Assembly (NCBI GenBank): GCA_026770025.1
Contig: JAMXDE010000007.1
Coordinates: 930,001-994,000 of the forward strand
Direction: 5' to 3'
Length of the DNA stretch: 64,000 nucleotides
From: Craspedostauros australis
Taxonomy: Eukaryota; Bacillariophyta; Bacillariophyceae; Mastogloiales; Achnanthaceae
The notes under the pieces were generated by a model. That model did not search any database. It saw only the letters and a program-made list of their open reading frames with translations, and was not told the origin of the DNA. Positions 54,087 to 64,000 of this stretch are shown piece by piece. The translations under genes were made by a program, and so were the position numbers. Numbering within the stretch: the stretch's first letter is position 1; each line of letters opens with the position of its first letter.

Positions 54087-57000
54087 TTACTGCGCTCGAA
54101 TTTGACTCCCAGACAATCCAAGTGCTGGCGTTGATCAGTGCCACCCTAAGGGGCCTCAAGCACCAAACGGAAGCAGAGCGATCACGGCAGAGCGAACAGC
54201 ACCAGCTTGACTTGACGCGGGACATGAGATACATGGACTACAAGAAGGGCAAGCAGATTCCATTGCATGTTGTGTGGCATACGACGCTAATAATCGTACC
54301 ACCAGCGTTGCTACCGCAGTGGAAGTCCGAGATCGTAAAGTGCACTGGATCCAGTCTCTTGGTGTGTTCGGTGACGTCGAACGGCCGCTCATCACGCAAC
54401 AAACGGAAGACAACGAGACAGGGTTCGAATGTCGCGTACTCATGGTCACGTGGCGAAGAACTGCTGCCAACCATGAACGAAAGCTTCAATCCTGACAGAC
54501 CTGCCGAGCTTCCACCAAGCTGCGTCCCAGACATCATTCTGACCACGTACTGCGTGCAAAAGCAGGTCGGAGTGCCCAGCTTCTTGCGATCGATCAGATG
54601 GGGACGCATCGTGCTCGATGAAATGCAGGAGATCCGGTCACCAACGACTCAAATCGCGGCCGAATGCGTCAATCTCGTGAGCGATCGTCGTTGGATGCTG
54701 AGCGGCACTCCTCTGTTCGAGAATGGCATCGACGATCTGAAAGGCGAGCTGAACTTTCTGCAGTTAGAGCCATTCTCGGCCGACTCGGAGGATGGCTTCT
54801 TCAACTTCATGATCCGTGACCCGTGGAAGGCCAACGACCCCAGGGCCATGCACGTCCTTCGCATGCTGAAGCGTGTTTTACTGCGCAGATCGAAGACCAT
54901 GACAGTTTGTGCCACTGGACTTCCTTTGCTTGCCCTACCGCCACTGACGGTGGAATATGTCAAGGTGCCACAGCGACAATCCGAGCGCGCACTGTACTGC
55001 TTCATGGAGCGGGTTGTTGGGAACTTCATCCGCGCTGAAGACGATCAGAAGAAAGGCAACCACCAATCTTCTCCAGCAGGAGAAACTTCCTTGTCCACAT
55101 ACAAGCGTCTCTGTCTGCGTCTTTTGCGCGAACTCTGCACATCAGCAGTAAGTTCCTCTCGGCATGAATCACGCGCTGTGCTGAACGAACCTGTGATCGC
55201 TCGGGTGTCCGATGTAGTGTTGGCAGACTTGTGCGTCGCAAGTTTGGTATCTTGCTTGATCCAAGCATTCGGAACCGTCTGCAGTACAAGTCGCTGCCAT
55301 CTGCCGCTTTGCGAAGATTGCTTTGAGTCACTCCAGCATATCAATCTGATCCGACCTGACCTCACCTGACATAACCTCACACCTGCATTCGCATCCACAT
55401 CCACATCCGAACTTACAATTCCAATATCACTCATCCATTTACAACAGGTGTTCTTGAACGGAGGTCTTGGCGTCAAGACGCAGCTGCTCGAATTCAATCG
55501 GTTGCTGCTCAGAGAGAGGAGGATCCAGTCCTACAGTGACGTGCACTGCAGAGAGCAACACCAGTCCGCTTTGAGCCCAGACGATGCCATCCTGCATCTT
55601 GCCACATTCCAGGAGGCGTCGAAGACTGGATCAAAGGACGAAGTGTCAGACCTCCTTCTTGGGCACGGCACGGGGACGTCCAGGAGGGTCCGCGCGCTTG
55701 ATCTCGATGCAATGACGCAAAAGTCCAAGGAGCAACTCGAAGTGCTCAGCAGCGAACTGGTGGTCGTGAAGCAATCAAAGCGAAAAGCGTTGTGGCGATA
55801 CGCGATGGAGATGGTTACGATGGGCCAGCTCCCAATAGGCGAATACGCCAACGTTAAGCAAGGCGTACGTTCGCTGTGGATGTGGCGAAAGGCCACCAGG
55901 AACATGGATCTGAGCACCAAAACGGTTGCCGTTTCAGCCCAACACCTTGGAAATGTTGGTGGAAGCACCAGTGACAACGATGGTGGCAACCGCAGCAGTA
56001 ATGAAGGCCAAGACAACGGCAGCGTCAAAGTCGCGCATGCTCGTGGACACAGCGCCGCGGCAGCAATTGTCATCGATAACGACAGTGAACGGAACAGTGC
56101 TAGTGGTGGCAGTACCAACGGTGATGGAGACGACAGCGACAAGGACAAGAACTACATCGTTCATTCCACGACCAACGATAACCATCTGGACGACAGAAAG
56201 CCGCCGGCATCGAACCGCTTGATGCATGAGGCATCAGGAACGAGACACCGGGGTGTGGCCGTGGAAGGATCAGACGCGATGGCGCGCTTGTCCCCGCCTT
56301 CTCGTCTGCCGGAGTTTCTGCGTTGTGGCTGGAAACCTGGCATCGGTCTGCGAGCTCATCTGTATGAAAACAGCAAGTATCCTTGGGCAGCACCAACCTG
56401 CTGCTTGTTGCAGCGCATCCCGCAAGCAGTCACAGACAAGGAACTCCGGACTGCTTTGAAACCGTTTTGCGGCAGGGGCCAGTACAGTCTCCACCTGTTC
56501 AACGACGAGCCCAGTAGGTCAACATCGTACAAACTTCCACCGACGAAGTGCGCCTGGATTGTGCTGAACGATGCGTCGATGTTGATGGGTGCGGCACAAC
56601 GTACGCACGGAATCCCGGTGGCCACCAAGAACGGCATCGAGTACTACAGCGATCGCATGAAAGATGCCAAACGGGCATATGCAACAGCCCAAGCAGCGTA
56701 CTCGTTGAACCAATTCGACGAGGCACGTGTTGAGATGCGCAATGCCAAACATTGGTACGAAAGCCTCTTGAAGATGAAGCTCAGCATCGTGTCGAGCGAC
56801 CACAAGTTCAGCAAGGACGGTATCGTCGTGTCCGTTGCGTCCTTGGTAGAAGTGGGGACACCAACTGCCGCTGTTGCTTCTGCACGCATCGGCGACTTGG
56901 ACTTGGATGAAGGCACGCATGAAGGCGACAGCGAAAGCGAAGGTGCAGGAGAAGGAGCAGGTGCACACGCAGGCGCCTTGACAAGCAGCGACAGCGAGTA

Positions 57001-58459
57001 TGGATGTGACAAGCTGAAGTCAAGATTGCAAAGTTGGAAGATGCAACTCTCGGCATTGCCAGACATGATCACCCAGGAGGAATGCAAGCTGAAGCGACTC
57101 AAGATGGGCATGAAGGATGTCGACTCCATCAAGACATCGTCCACCTTCGAGCAGCTCCTGGCGTTGGGGAGCGGCAATCAGAAGCTGACGCAATGTGCCA
57201 TCTGCCTGGGCTATCTGGGAGAAACAAGCTACGGTGCATCCAGGAAGTTCAAGGATGGCACCGTCATGATGACGAGGTGCGGGCACCTGTACTGCGCTGG
57301 CTGCCTGTCAAAATACATCGGCTACGACCAGCACAGCTTGTGCCCAACATGCCGCAAACCCATCGGCATCGTCGAAGACTGCAACATCGTCGATCCAGCA
57401 TTGAAGGGGGAGATCGAGAGGGCGCAGGATCGGCATGGGTTGGCGCGGGACTTCGTTTTGGAGGTAGCGCAGCGGATCAAGGAGAGCAACGGCTCGCTCG
57501 ACCCCAACACATGGAATCAGCTCTACCACTCCATCCCGCTGCCAAAGAACGTGGATGCCACCAAGCACGCTCGGGCCACGGCGATCCCGCGTGACGTCTG
57601 CGGCCATTTGCGTGCCTGTACGGGCATGGACCTGCTACGCGGTGCCGATGATTGTCCTCGCCGGTTGGATCGCGATAGCCTGTGCATTTCGAGCAAGGTC
57701 CGGCAGCTGCTGATCGATTTGCCGCGCAACGAGCGCAGCGTGGTTTTTTCATCTGAGAGCACGACGCTGTCTCATCTGGGATTCATTCTTCGTCGATTTG
57801 GCATCGGTTACTCATCGTTGCACAAGGGGCAGAAGCCGCAGCTGAGCCAGCAGGCGCTCGCCAAGTGGCTCGCGAACGAAACGAACGACGGCAGTGGCGG
57901 TGGCAGCGGCAGTGATGGTAACGATGTCGACCCTGATGTCATGATTATCGACGATCCCACAGGCGTTGGCGCAAACGCAAATGCAAGCACGAACAGCACA
58001 TCGCCACCACCACCACCACGAACAACAGCAACAACGACACCGATTCCCTGCCCAGTCCTTTTGGTCCAAGGCGGCGCAGCAGCATGCGGACTGACGCTGA
58101 CGGAAGCCAGCAAGATGTTCATCATGGAGCCATTCTTGCGGTACGAGGAGGAGAAGCAAGCCTACGCTCGCCTGCATCGATACGGCCAGACGAGGAAGGT
58201 TCACTGCCGTTGCTACTACGCTCCAGTATCTGTGGAGAACCGGCTGCTGGAATGGAGGCGGCTATCGGAGTCCACTCCGATGCCGAAGCATTCCCCAACA
58301 TTGGATGCCAAGGTTGTCTTTTCGGAGAGCCGCATGCAGGTGGACGATGACGACAGCGACACGAGCGGTGACGATGATGAGAAGGACGCCAGCAACGATG
58401 GCGAGGGCAAGGAAGAGGATGCGGACCAAATCCGTTTCCTCCTTCGTGGAGATCGATGA
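50704..58459 (+). CDS. SHPRH/RAD5-type SNF2 ATPase with RING finger
   Basis: Four exons: 50704-50962, 51179-53769, 54113-55147 and 55448-58459, about 2298 residues. The last three joins are firm: LGK|TIQ across a GTGAGC donor and CTSA|VFL across a GTAAGT donor. The first acceptor (51178) is chosen by phase. A charged coiled coil opens the protein and the N-terminal 900 residues are poorly recognisable. SNF2 motif I is DEMGLGKT (about 944-951), Ia LIIVPPALLPQWKSEI, II VLDEMQE (near 1119), III RRWMLSGTP. A C3HC4 RING (CAICLGYL to LCPTCRKP) lies near 1878-1930, inserted between helicase halves as in SHPRH, HLTF and RAD5. The C-terminal helicase block has GYSSLHKG and YARLHRYGQTRKV. The family polyubiquitinates PCNA for error-free damage tolerance; substrate here is inference. 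Confidence 0.9.
54056..54084. repeat. CT dinucleotide run in SNF2 intron
   Basis: A pure CT run ending about 30 bases before the exon-3 acceptor of the SHPRH-like gene; it may serve as an extended pyrimidine tract for splicing. Confidence 0.85.
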
Positions 58460-58890
58460 AGGGTTCATTCCCAGAAACTCTGCAAGAGGAGCACTGGCAC
58501 GAGTGCGAGTAGCACGTACAATCCTGGCTCTAATAGTACGAACAGTGCGGCACGTAACGTGCATGTCCCAATTGGCGTGTCATGTGACAAGGCCAAGGTT
58601 CTTCTGACAACAGTGGTGTGACGGATGGTGTGGCGAATGATGTACCGTACTGGTGGAGCAGACGTCATTGGAAGTGTTGTGCAGTCTAGTGTACAAAGGT
58701 ATGTGATGCATGTATTAGTTGTAAGATACTCTTGTGTTAACATGGATGGGTGGTGAAAAAGTGGCTCTTGAGGGAGGCAGAGGCGCCAACGACGCAGCCA
58801 CATCCGCCGCCAAGATCTCGCGCTTCGAAAGCACTGGATGTCAGTTGTTCTTTCGTTTGGAGCAGGCGAATGCACAGGTGCGGAGCTGCG
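58460..58890. other. Intergenic region between convergent genes
   Basis: About 430 bases between the stops of the SHPRH-like gene and the surface-protein gene. No gene, repeat or RNA is evident. Confidence 0.4.
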
Positions 58891-60708
58891 TCACGGAACC
58901 AGGACCACGACTTCCCCCGCCTCCGGAAGCCCGCAAGGGAGCGGAGTCGCGAAGAGGATCGGGACGTCATTGTCATCAGTCATGGGCTCTTCCCCGGCCA
59001 CAGCGGCTGTTGCAATCTCGCAAGCTGCACTGACGTTGTTGTTGTTGTTGTTGGCGGCGACGAGGGCGACAGTGCGTGTGTGGAAGGTGGCATCGTCAGA
59101 TAGTGATGATACCGTCCTCATCGTGAATGGCATGCCTGTCGACGAGGGCGACGTTGCTGTTGTTGTTGACCTTGGCGCCACGGCTGATGTGAGAGGCAAC
59201 GGCTGTGATGGCATCGGCGGCAGTAACGACGGCTGGACGTAGGTTGATGCGTTGAGAATTGATGGTGCTGCAGCAGTGGGAGAGGTCTCGGTGAAGTGTT
59301 GCAGGAACACTACGGGCGTTGGCACCTCTTCAACTCCCTCCGGCAACTCGTGACATCCATCCTGCGCCAGGAATCGAGACACTTCGTATTCGGACATGTT
59401 GCTGATGTCGTCATCTGCTCCAATAGCAATAGCAGCAGCACCGGCCGAAGCTCCGCGCATATCAATGCCAGCGGAGGAATGTCTGTGTGTACCATCGTGG
59501 TAGCTTGTGGTGGAGAACTCTTCCTCCATCCCGACACTGACTTCGTTCCTGCGCATGCCATTATTGCTGTTGCTGCTGACACTTGTGATGGTGCGAATTG
59601 GGACGGAGTTCATGCTTGCGGATCTGGCATCCGTGCTTTCGCTGATGCTGTCGCTTCTGCTGCCAGAGCGGCTGCTGTTGCTGTTGCGATTGCCTTGGTC
59701 ACGGTCAGAGTCACTGCCGCCTGATGCTGGGTGCTTGTTGTAGTGGGGAATCTCGTGATACTTGCTTTCTGACTTGTTCTGCCGCCGAGCGGAGACATGC
59801 CGCAGGATCGGCTGCAGTACGAACTGGGACAGCAGAGCGATCCCGACGCTGCATGACACCAGGATCATGATCCAGTCCGTGAGGTGCGCCTGCCGCGAGG
59901 ACTTCCAGCTCATCTGGCCCTCCATGGTGGCCTGCTTCTCGCGTTCCTCATGGATGCTCTGCATGGTGTGGTCCTTGTCGACGGTGCAGTCCACGCTGAG
60001 GTGCGTCGTGCCTGGTGGGATCGGCCATCGCTGTGCGCAAAGGAAGGGCGCCACGACGTGCGCGTGGTGCTTGAGGGAGTAGCACCGCGGAAAGTCACCG
60101 ACGCACTCATCCGGCCACATGGTGACGTACTCCTTGTAGGTGAGGCCACCACCGATGGTGTTGTCGGCGATGCACAGATCGGACGTGTGGTACTGCACCC
60201 ACTCGTGCTCCTGCTGCGCCTCCGTCTCCGTGTGGAAGCGGAATGTGCAGGGCGCCTTCGACGTCGAGTAGTGCCCGCGCGCGTTGCTGACCGCATCGTC
60301 GCACGCAACGGCAGGTGACGGCGCCGGAGACGGGACGAGGTTGACGAGTTCCTGGAAGGCTGCTGGGGACGGTGCCATCATGGGGATGGAGGTGGGCTGC
60401 GGAAGGGGGTTGACGTGGGCGCAGTCCAGCATGGACCTGATGTCGTCCATGTCGTCCATGCTGCTGAAGTCAGTCACGGAGACCATGCCATGGTGGTTGC
60501 CGGTATTGATGCTGCTGTTTGGGCTGCTCTCGATTTCGCTGTCTGAGTCGTGGAACTCTGCTGGGCTGTGAACGTTGTTATCATTGTCAGAATTGTGGTG
60601 ATGATGACGACCCAGGGCCGTCGAGGATGATGGAAGGCCTGCTGCCACGATCGCTCCCACAGCGTAGAGTGCGGTGAGCGACTTGGACCGCCTTGATCGA
60701 TCAATCAT
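58891..60708 (-). CDS. Single-pass secretory-pathway membrane protein, unknown family
   Basis: The ATG at 60708 is preferred over the upstream reading because it begins a basic-hydrophobic signal sequence (MIDRSRRSKSLTALYAVGAIVAAGLPSSSTA); 605 residues. A Cys-containing lumenal or extracellular domain of about 220 residues follows, with DLCIADNTIGGGLTYKEYVTMWPDECVGDFPRCYSL, LCAQRWPIPPGTTHLSVDC and a His/Ser-rich front. A single helix (DWIMILVSCSVGIALLSQFVL, about residues 273-293) separates it from a Ser/Asn-rich cytoplasmic tail with an ATxNNNNNNVS run and a short end. The even Cys content outside the membrane suggests disulfides. I do not recognise the family; a receptor-like or surface role is inference. 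It shares its upstream region with CAND1, which points the other way. Confidence 0.7.
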   Translation of the reverse strand: MIDRSRRSKSLTALYAVGAIVAAGLPSSSTALGRHHHHNSDNDNNVHSPAEFHDSDSEIESSPNSSINTGNHHGMVSVTDFSSMDDMDDIRSMLDCAHVNPLPQPTSIPMMAPSPAAFQELVNLVPSPAPSPAVACDDAVSNARGHYSTSKAPCTFRFHTETEAQQEHEWVQYHTSDLCIADNTIGGGLTYKEYVTMWPDECVGDFPRCYSLKHHAHVVAPFLCAQRWPIPPGTTHLSVDCTVDKDHTMQSIHEEREKQATMEGQMSWKSSRQAHLTDWIMILVSCSVGIALLSQFVLQPILRHVSARRQNKSESKYHEIPHYNKHPASGGSDSDRDQGNRNSNSSRSGSRSDSISESTDARSASMNSVPIRTITSVSSNSNNGMRRNEVSVGMEEEFSTTSYHDGTHRHSSAGIDMRGASAGAAAIAIGADDDISNMSEYEVSRFLAQDGCHELPEGVEEVPTPVVFLQHFTETSPTAAAPSILNASTYVQPSLLPPMPSQPLPLTSAVAPRSTTTATSPSSTGMPFTMRTVSSLSDDATFHTRTVALVAANNNNNNVSAACEIATAAVAGEEPMTDDNDVPILFATPLPCGLPEAGEVVVLVP

Positions 60709-61545
60709 TGTCGCTGTCTTTGTGTGGTATTCTACAAACGTGTGAGCGTCCTCTCTCTGTGGTGTCAAGCCACGAGTTTGTTGTTGTGGTTTGGAAGTCT
60801 GCTAACAAACCCTCAGCACAACAAGACGACACAACAACGCTGCGCGACAAGACAATTGAACAGAAAACCGGTTTTCGTGGGCGCACTCGCGTTACGCTGT
60901 CACCGCTTCAGAAATTCGTCATCGTGGCATTTCTCCGTGCTTTCCTCGCGATTTGTTTGCTGGCGGAAGGTGCTCGCAACTCCAACCTCGTAGCCTCGTA
61001 CAAATCTTCGCAGTTGCTGACACACGGAACAACATCCCTCGTTGTTGTTCTTCGTGTTGTTTCTCGCCCTTCCCCATGTTCTGTCATGGTCATGTGAGAT
61101 TCGGCAAGGAATCGATCGCATTGATCGAACGAAGTCATTTGACATCTCTGTTGGGCAGAATCACGACTAAACATGTTGCGACTGTATTCATGTCTGATGA
61201 AAAGGTGTATGGTGGACGTGTCAGGTGGGTGGATCCGGAATGACACACAGACACATGGATGGACAGACACGAACACAAAGTGGATCGGTTCTTGCGTGTT
61301 TGGAAAGATCGCATCGCTTCTTTTCGGGTTTTTCTGTTGGTGTGAACTCTGTTCGATCCCGTGTCGTCTCCTTGATTGGGAAGAAACGCATGGAGCCACA
61401 CAGAAGCAAAGGCACCAACCAACAAAGGAAGGAACGGAGAAACGAATCCAAATCATCATCATCACCATCATCATCATCGTCATCATCACCAACACACACA
61501 AGGAGGTAACACGCTGCACAAGCCATTCAAGAGGGACAGCGAGGA

Positions 61546-61575
61546 TTGATTGATTGATTAACCCATCGATTGATT
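61546..61575. repeat. GATT short tandem repeats
   Basis: GATTGATTGATTGATTAACC followed by a second GATTGATTGACTGG run, upstream of CAND1. Confidence 0.7.
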
Positions 61576-61849
61576 GACTGGTCGACCACGACGCAGCAGC
61601 AACCAAGAGGGCTTCACCATCATTCGCAATCGCAGCAATCAAGTGCAAGAACACGGACGCAGACTGGAACGAGACAACTCCTCTCCAGAGCATCAATCGC
61701 AGTTGCGCCATCGTGGACATCAGCAACGACAAGCACGCTATCGCCAAGCACAGCAAAGCAAGCGGTGAAAGCAAAGTCCTCTCCACATCCGCATTTCGAT
61801 CTCATAACAGCGACAAGGGGCAGCTCAGCAGACCACGGCAGCACATCCA

Positions 61850-61900
61850 CGCAACGCAGCGCAGCACAACGCAGCACAGCACAACGCAGCACAACACAAT
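61850..61900. repeat. GCAGCACAAC-type direct repeats before CAND1
   Basis: Interspersed ACGCAGCACAACGCAGCACA units end about 25 bases before the CAND1 ATG. They are probably in the 5' untranslated region. Confidence 0.65.
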
Positions 61901-61923
61901 ACCATACACGAACACATCCCACC

Positions 61924-64000
61924 ATGTCTCGCGGATCCAGCAACCTTGTGTCCATCAACGCGCTTCTCGAAAAGACGAAGCACTACGACAAGGATGAGCG
62001 TTACATGGCCACGTCCGATCTGTGCGAGCTGCTGAAGCGGCAGGGCGACGCCTCCAGCGGGGGTCAGCCACGGCTGGACGCCTCAACGGAGAAGCGGATT
62101 TGCACGGAGGTCCTGCGGCTGCTGCATGACAAGTCCAACGACGTCCAGGCCATCGCCGTCAAGACGCTCGGGGTCCTCCTCACCACTGTCCAGGAGGAGC
62201 AGGTCATGCAGATCGCGGACTCCCTCACGGACCAGGTCCTGGACTCCTCCAAGAGCGAGCTCCGCGACGTCTACGCCATCGGCCTCAGAACCCTCATCAA
62301 GACCATCCCTTCCACGCTCGGGGATGCGGCATCCTCGCGCCTTGTGGGACGTCTGCTCGAGGGCATCCGCAGCACGACGGAGGAGATCGTCCTGGCCTGC
62401 CTGGACGTCCTGACGGATCTGCTGGGACGCTTCGGTGCCACTTCGCTCGCCGTCACGCGTCAGCATGAACCCATCCTTCACATCTGCCTCAAGCAGCTCT
62501 CGAACAACGCGGCGCCTGTCATCCGCAAGCGCGCCGGAAACTCGCTCGGGTGCCTCTCGGTCGTCCTCAGCGACGCCCTGCTGGTCAGCATGGTGGAGCG
62601 CTTGCTGGCGCAGATCGACATGGCGGACGGTCTTGGAAAGGCGGGAAAGCGCAAGGCCAAGGAGCAGAAGCAGGCCAGCGGCATTTCAGGTGAGGCCGGT
62701 GACACCAGAGCCCTCATTCGCACCATGTGCGTGGTGTCCGGCGCAGTTGGCCATCGGTTGCAGCAGGCTCAGATCGATCGCATCCTTCCCATCTTTTTCC
62801 GTTTCACTGACCCCGAGGACGCCGTCACTGGCGACGATGATTTCGACGATGGTGACGGCGACGACGACATGGACGACGGGTACGATCCGGAGGACGAGGC
62901 TGCCATCGCATTGGCCAACGAACTTCGCGAATCCTGCTTCATGGGATTCGAGTCCTTCGTCTTGCGCTGTCCCACCCAGGTCCAGCCTCACCTGCAGTCC
63001 ATCATCGAGGCCTCCCTCGCTTACATGAGCTACGACCCGAACTACTCGTACGGAGTCGATGACGAGGAAGACGAGGATGGAGACGGTGGTGAAGACGATG
63101 AAGATGACGAGTTCGAAGTCGAGGACGACGATGATGAGTTTGAAGACGACGATGACGAAGAAGAGGATGACGACGACGACGAAAGCTGGAAGGTGCGACG
63201 CAGCGCCATCCGAGCGCTCAATGCCGTCGTCGATTCGAAGCGCCACGACCCATCGATGCTGTGGACGAAGGACTTCAACATCCGCAAGGGCAGATCGTCC
63301 ATTGTCGCCAAGGCGCTCGTGGATCGATTCAAGGAGCGCGAGGAGAATTGTCGCGTCGGTGTCCTGGAGTGCTTCAACCAGTTGCTCGATGTCACCATCC
63401 TCGCAGCATCACACAACGCGGTTTCCTTCGGAACGGAGGACGATATGGACACCTCTTCCTCGGGCGGCGTGTCCATCGACCTGCGCTCGAAGTACGTCCC
63501 GCCACTGGTGAAGGGATGCGAAAAGCTGCTCAGTGTGAAGAAAGGCGGCGAGCGATCCAAATCGCAGGCGATGTTCATTCTTTGCACTCTGTGCAAAGCA
63601 CCGGGAGGCATCGGCGGCGACGCGGAGCTTCTCGGCGTCTTCCAGCACGTGCAAACATTCCTCGCCGGTGCATCGGAAGGCGCCTCGCAGAAGGAATCAT
63701 CCAGCAAGACACTGCGTCTGGAGGCCCTGTCCCTCGTGCATTCCGTGCTCACTTGCGGCAACCACGATCCCGTCCATATCCGCAAGGGTCTCCGAACGGC
63801 CCTCCTGTCGCAGCTTTGCCAATCGGTACAAGAGAAGTGGTACAAGGTCATCGCTGAAGCCTTGCGTGCTCTGTCCGCCGTTCCAAGCTTCTTCGTGATT
63901 GGCTACACCGATGCAGACGATGATGCAACCAAAAAGACGGAGGGCGACGAAGTCTCCAATCTTCTCTTCGGGGCCATTGAACCCCTCCTCGCTGCTCACG
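61924..64000 (+). CDS. CAND1: CAND1, cullin-RING ligase exchange factor, 3' partial
   Basis: The ATG at 61924 has an ACC context and opens a frame without stop to the right edge, 692 complete codons visible. The N-terminus (SNLVSINALLEKTKHYDKDERYMATSDLCELLKR) matches CAND1's first HEAT repeat. NDVQAIAVKTLGVLL and LRDVYAIGLRTLIKTIP continue the array. A very acidic loop of about 45 residues (codons about 380-420) ends in ESWKVRRSAIRALNAVVDSK, the conserved anchor after the acidic loop in animal and plant CAND1. Human CAND1 is about 1230 residues, so roughly half is present. From family knowledge it binds un-neddylated cullin-RBX1 and exchanges substrate receptors. The acidic loop is longer than I recall in human. 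Cytosol and nucleus. Confidence 0.95.
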   Translation, partial: MSRGSSNLVSINALLEKTKHYDKDERYMATSDLCELLKRQGDASSGGQPRLDASTEKRICTEVLRLLHDKSNDVQAIAVKTLGVLLTTVQEEQVMQIADSLTDQVLDSSKSELRDVYAIGLRTLIKTIPSTLGDAASSRLVGRLLEGIRSTTEEIVLACLDVLTDLLGRFGATSLAVTRQHEPILHICLKQLSNNAAPVIRKRAGNSLGCLSVVLSDALLVSMVERLLAQIDMADGLGKAGKRKAKEQKQASGISGEAGDTRALIRTMCVVSGAVGHRLQQAQIDRILPIFFRFTDPEDAVTGDDDFDDGDGDDDMDDGYDPEDEAAIALANELRESCFMGFESFVLRCPTQVQPHLQSIIEASLAYMSYDPNYSYGVDDEEDEDGDGGEDDEDDEFEVEDDDDEFEDDDDEEEDDDDDESWKVRRSAIRALNAVVDSKRHDPSMLWTKDFNIRKGRSSIVAKALVDRFKEREENCRVGVLECFNQLLDVTILAASHNAVSFGTEDDMDTSSSGGVSIDLRSKYVPPLVKGCEKLLSVKKGGERSKSQAMFILCTLCKAPGGIGGDAELLGVFQHVQTFLAGASEGASQKESSSKTLRLEALSLVHSVLTCGNHDPVHIRKGLRTALLSQLCQSVQEKWYKVIAEALRALSAVPSFFVIGYTDADDDATKKTEGDEVSNLLFGAIEPLLAAH

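Larger units (their letters stand above)
60709..61923. other. Divergent promoter region of the surface-protein gene and CAND1
   Basis: About 1.2 kb. It holds ATC-rich microsatellite sequence near 61454-61490, GATT repeats near 61545-61575 and GCAGCACAAC-type direct repeats near 61850-61900, probably in the CAND1 leader. Open frames on both strands here have simple-sequence composition and are not called. Confidence 0.45.

Overview
The window is nuclear DNA of a photosynthetic stramenopile, most likely a diatom. Four things point there: a heat-shock factor with the diatom-type FPWKL DNA-binding domain; two precursors with a secretory signal followed by a plastid-type transit region; a tetraspan membrane protein ending in the NADGT-K tail seen in large diatom families; and few, short introns with GTAAGT/GTGAGC/GTACGT donors. 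No organism name can be fixed from sequence alone. Twenty-one protein-coding loci, one degenerate ankyrin fragment and one complete DNA transposon can be supported; exon joins were worked out by hand from splice dinucleotides, reading phase and family alignment from memory.

Layout. 1-8 kb: a pseudokinase-like protein cut by the left edge, a type II glycosyltransferase-like protein, a Gln-rich membrane-tail protein and a small thylakoid protein. 8.5-12.5 kb: one three-exon gene with two tandem O-fucosyltransferase-like domains. 13-20 kb: an ER Hsp70 of the HYOU1/Grp170 class, an LTO1-type thioredoxin and proteasome subunit alpha-2. 20.5-30 kb: ankyrin fragment, HSF, ASH2L-type SPRY protein and a CS-like acidic protein. 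30.1-35.5 kb: a Tc1/mariner-type transposon with near-identical ~53-bp terminal inverted repeats, TA target duplication and a transposase broken by one in-frame TGA. 36-43 kb: tetraspan protein, GCNA-type SprT protease and cyclase-associated protein CAP. 44-50 kb: an RS-rich protein and a JmjC/cupin oxygenase with a signal peptide. 50.7-58.5 kb: a SHPRH/RAD5-type SNF2-RING protein. 58.9-64 kb: a single-pass surface protein and the start of CAND1, cut by the right edge.

The genes are ordinary eukaryotic neighbours rather than an operon. Shared themes are protein quality control (HYOU1, PSMA2, CAND1, HSF), genome maintenance and chromatin (SHPRH-like, GCNA-like, ASH2L-like, JmjC), and secretory or plastid envelope functions. 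The most unusual items are the double-domain fucosyltransferase-like protein with introns only in its second half, the nearly intact transposon with about 2.3 kb of unexplained internal DNA, and a stand-alone LTO1 thioredoxin domain lacking the VKOR membrane part.
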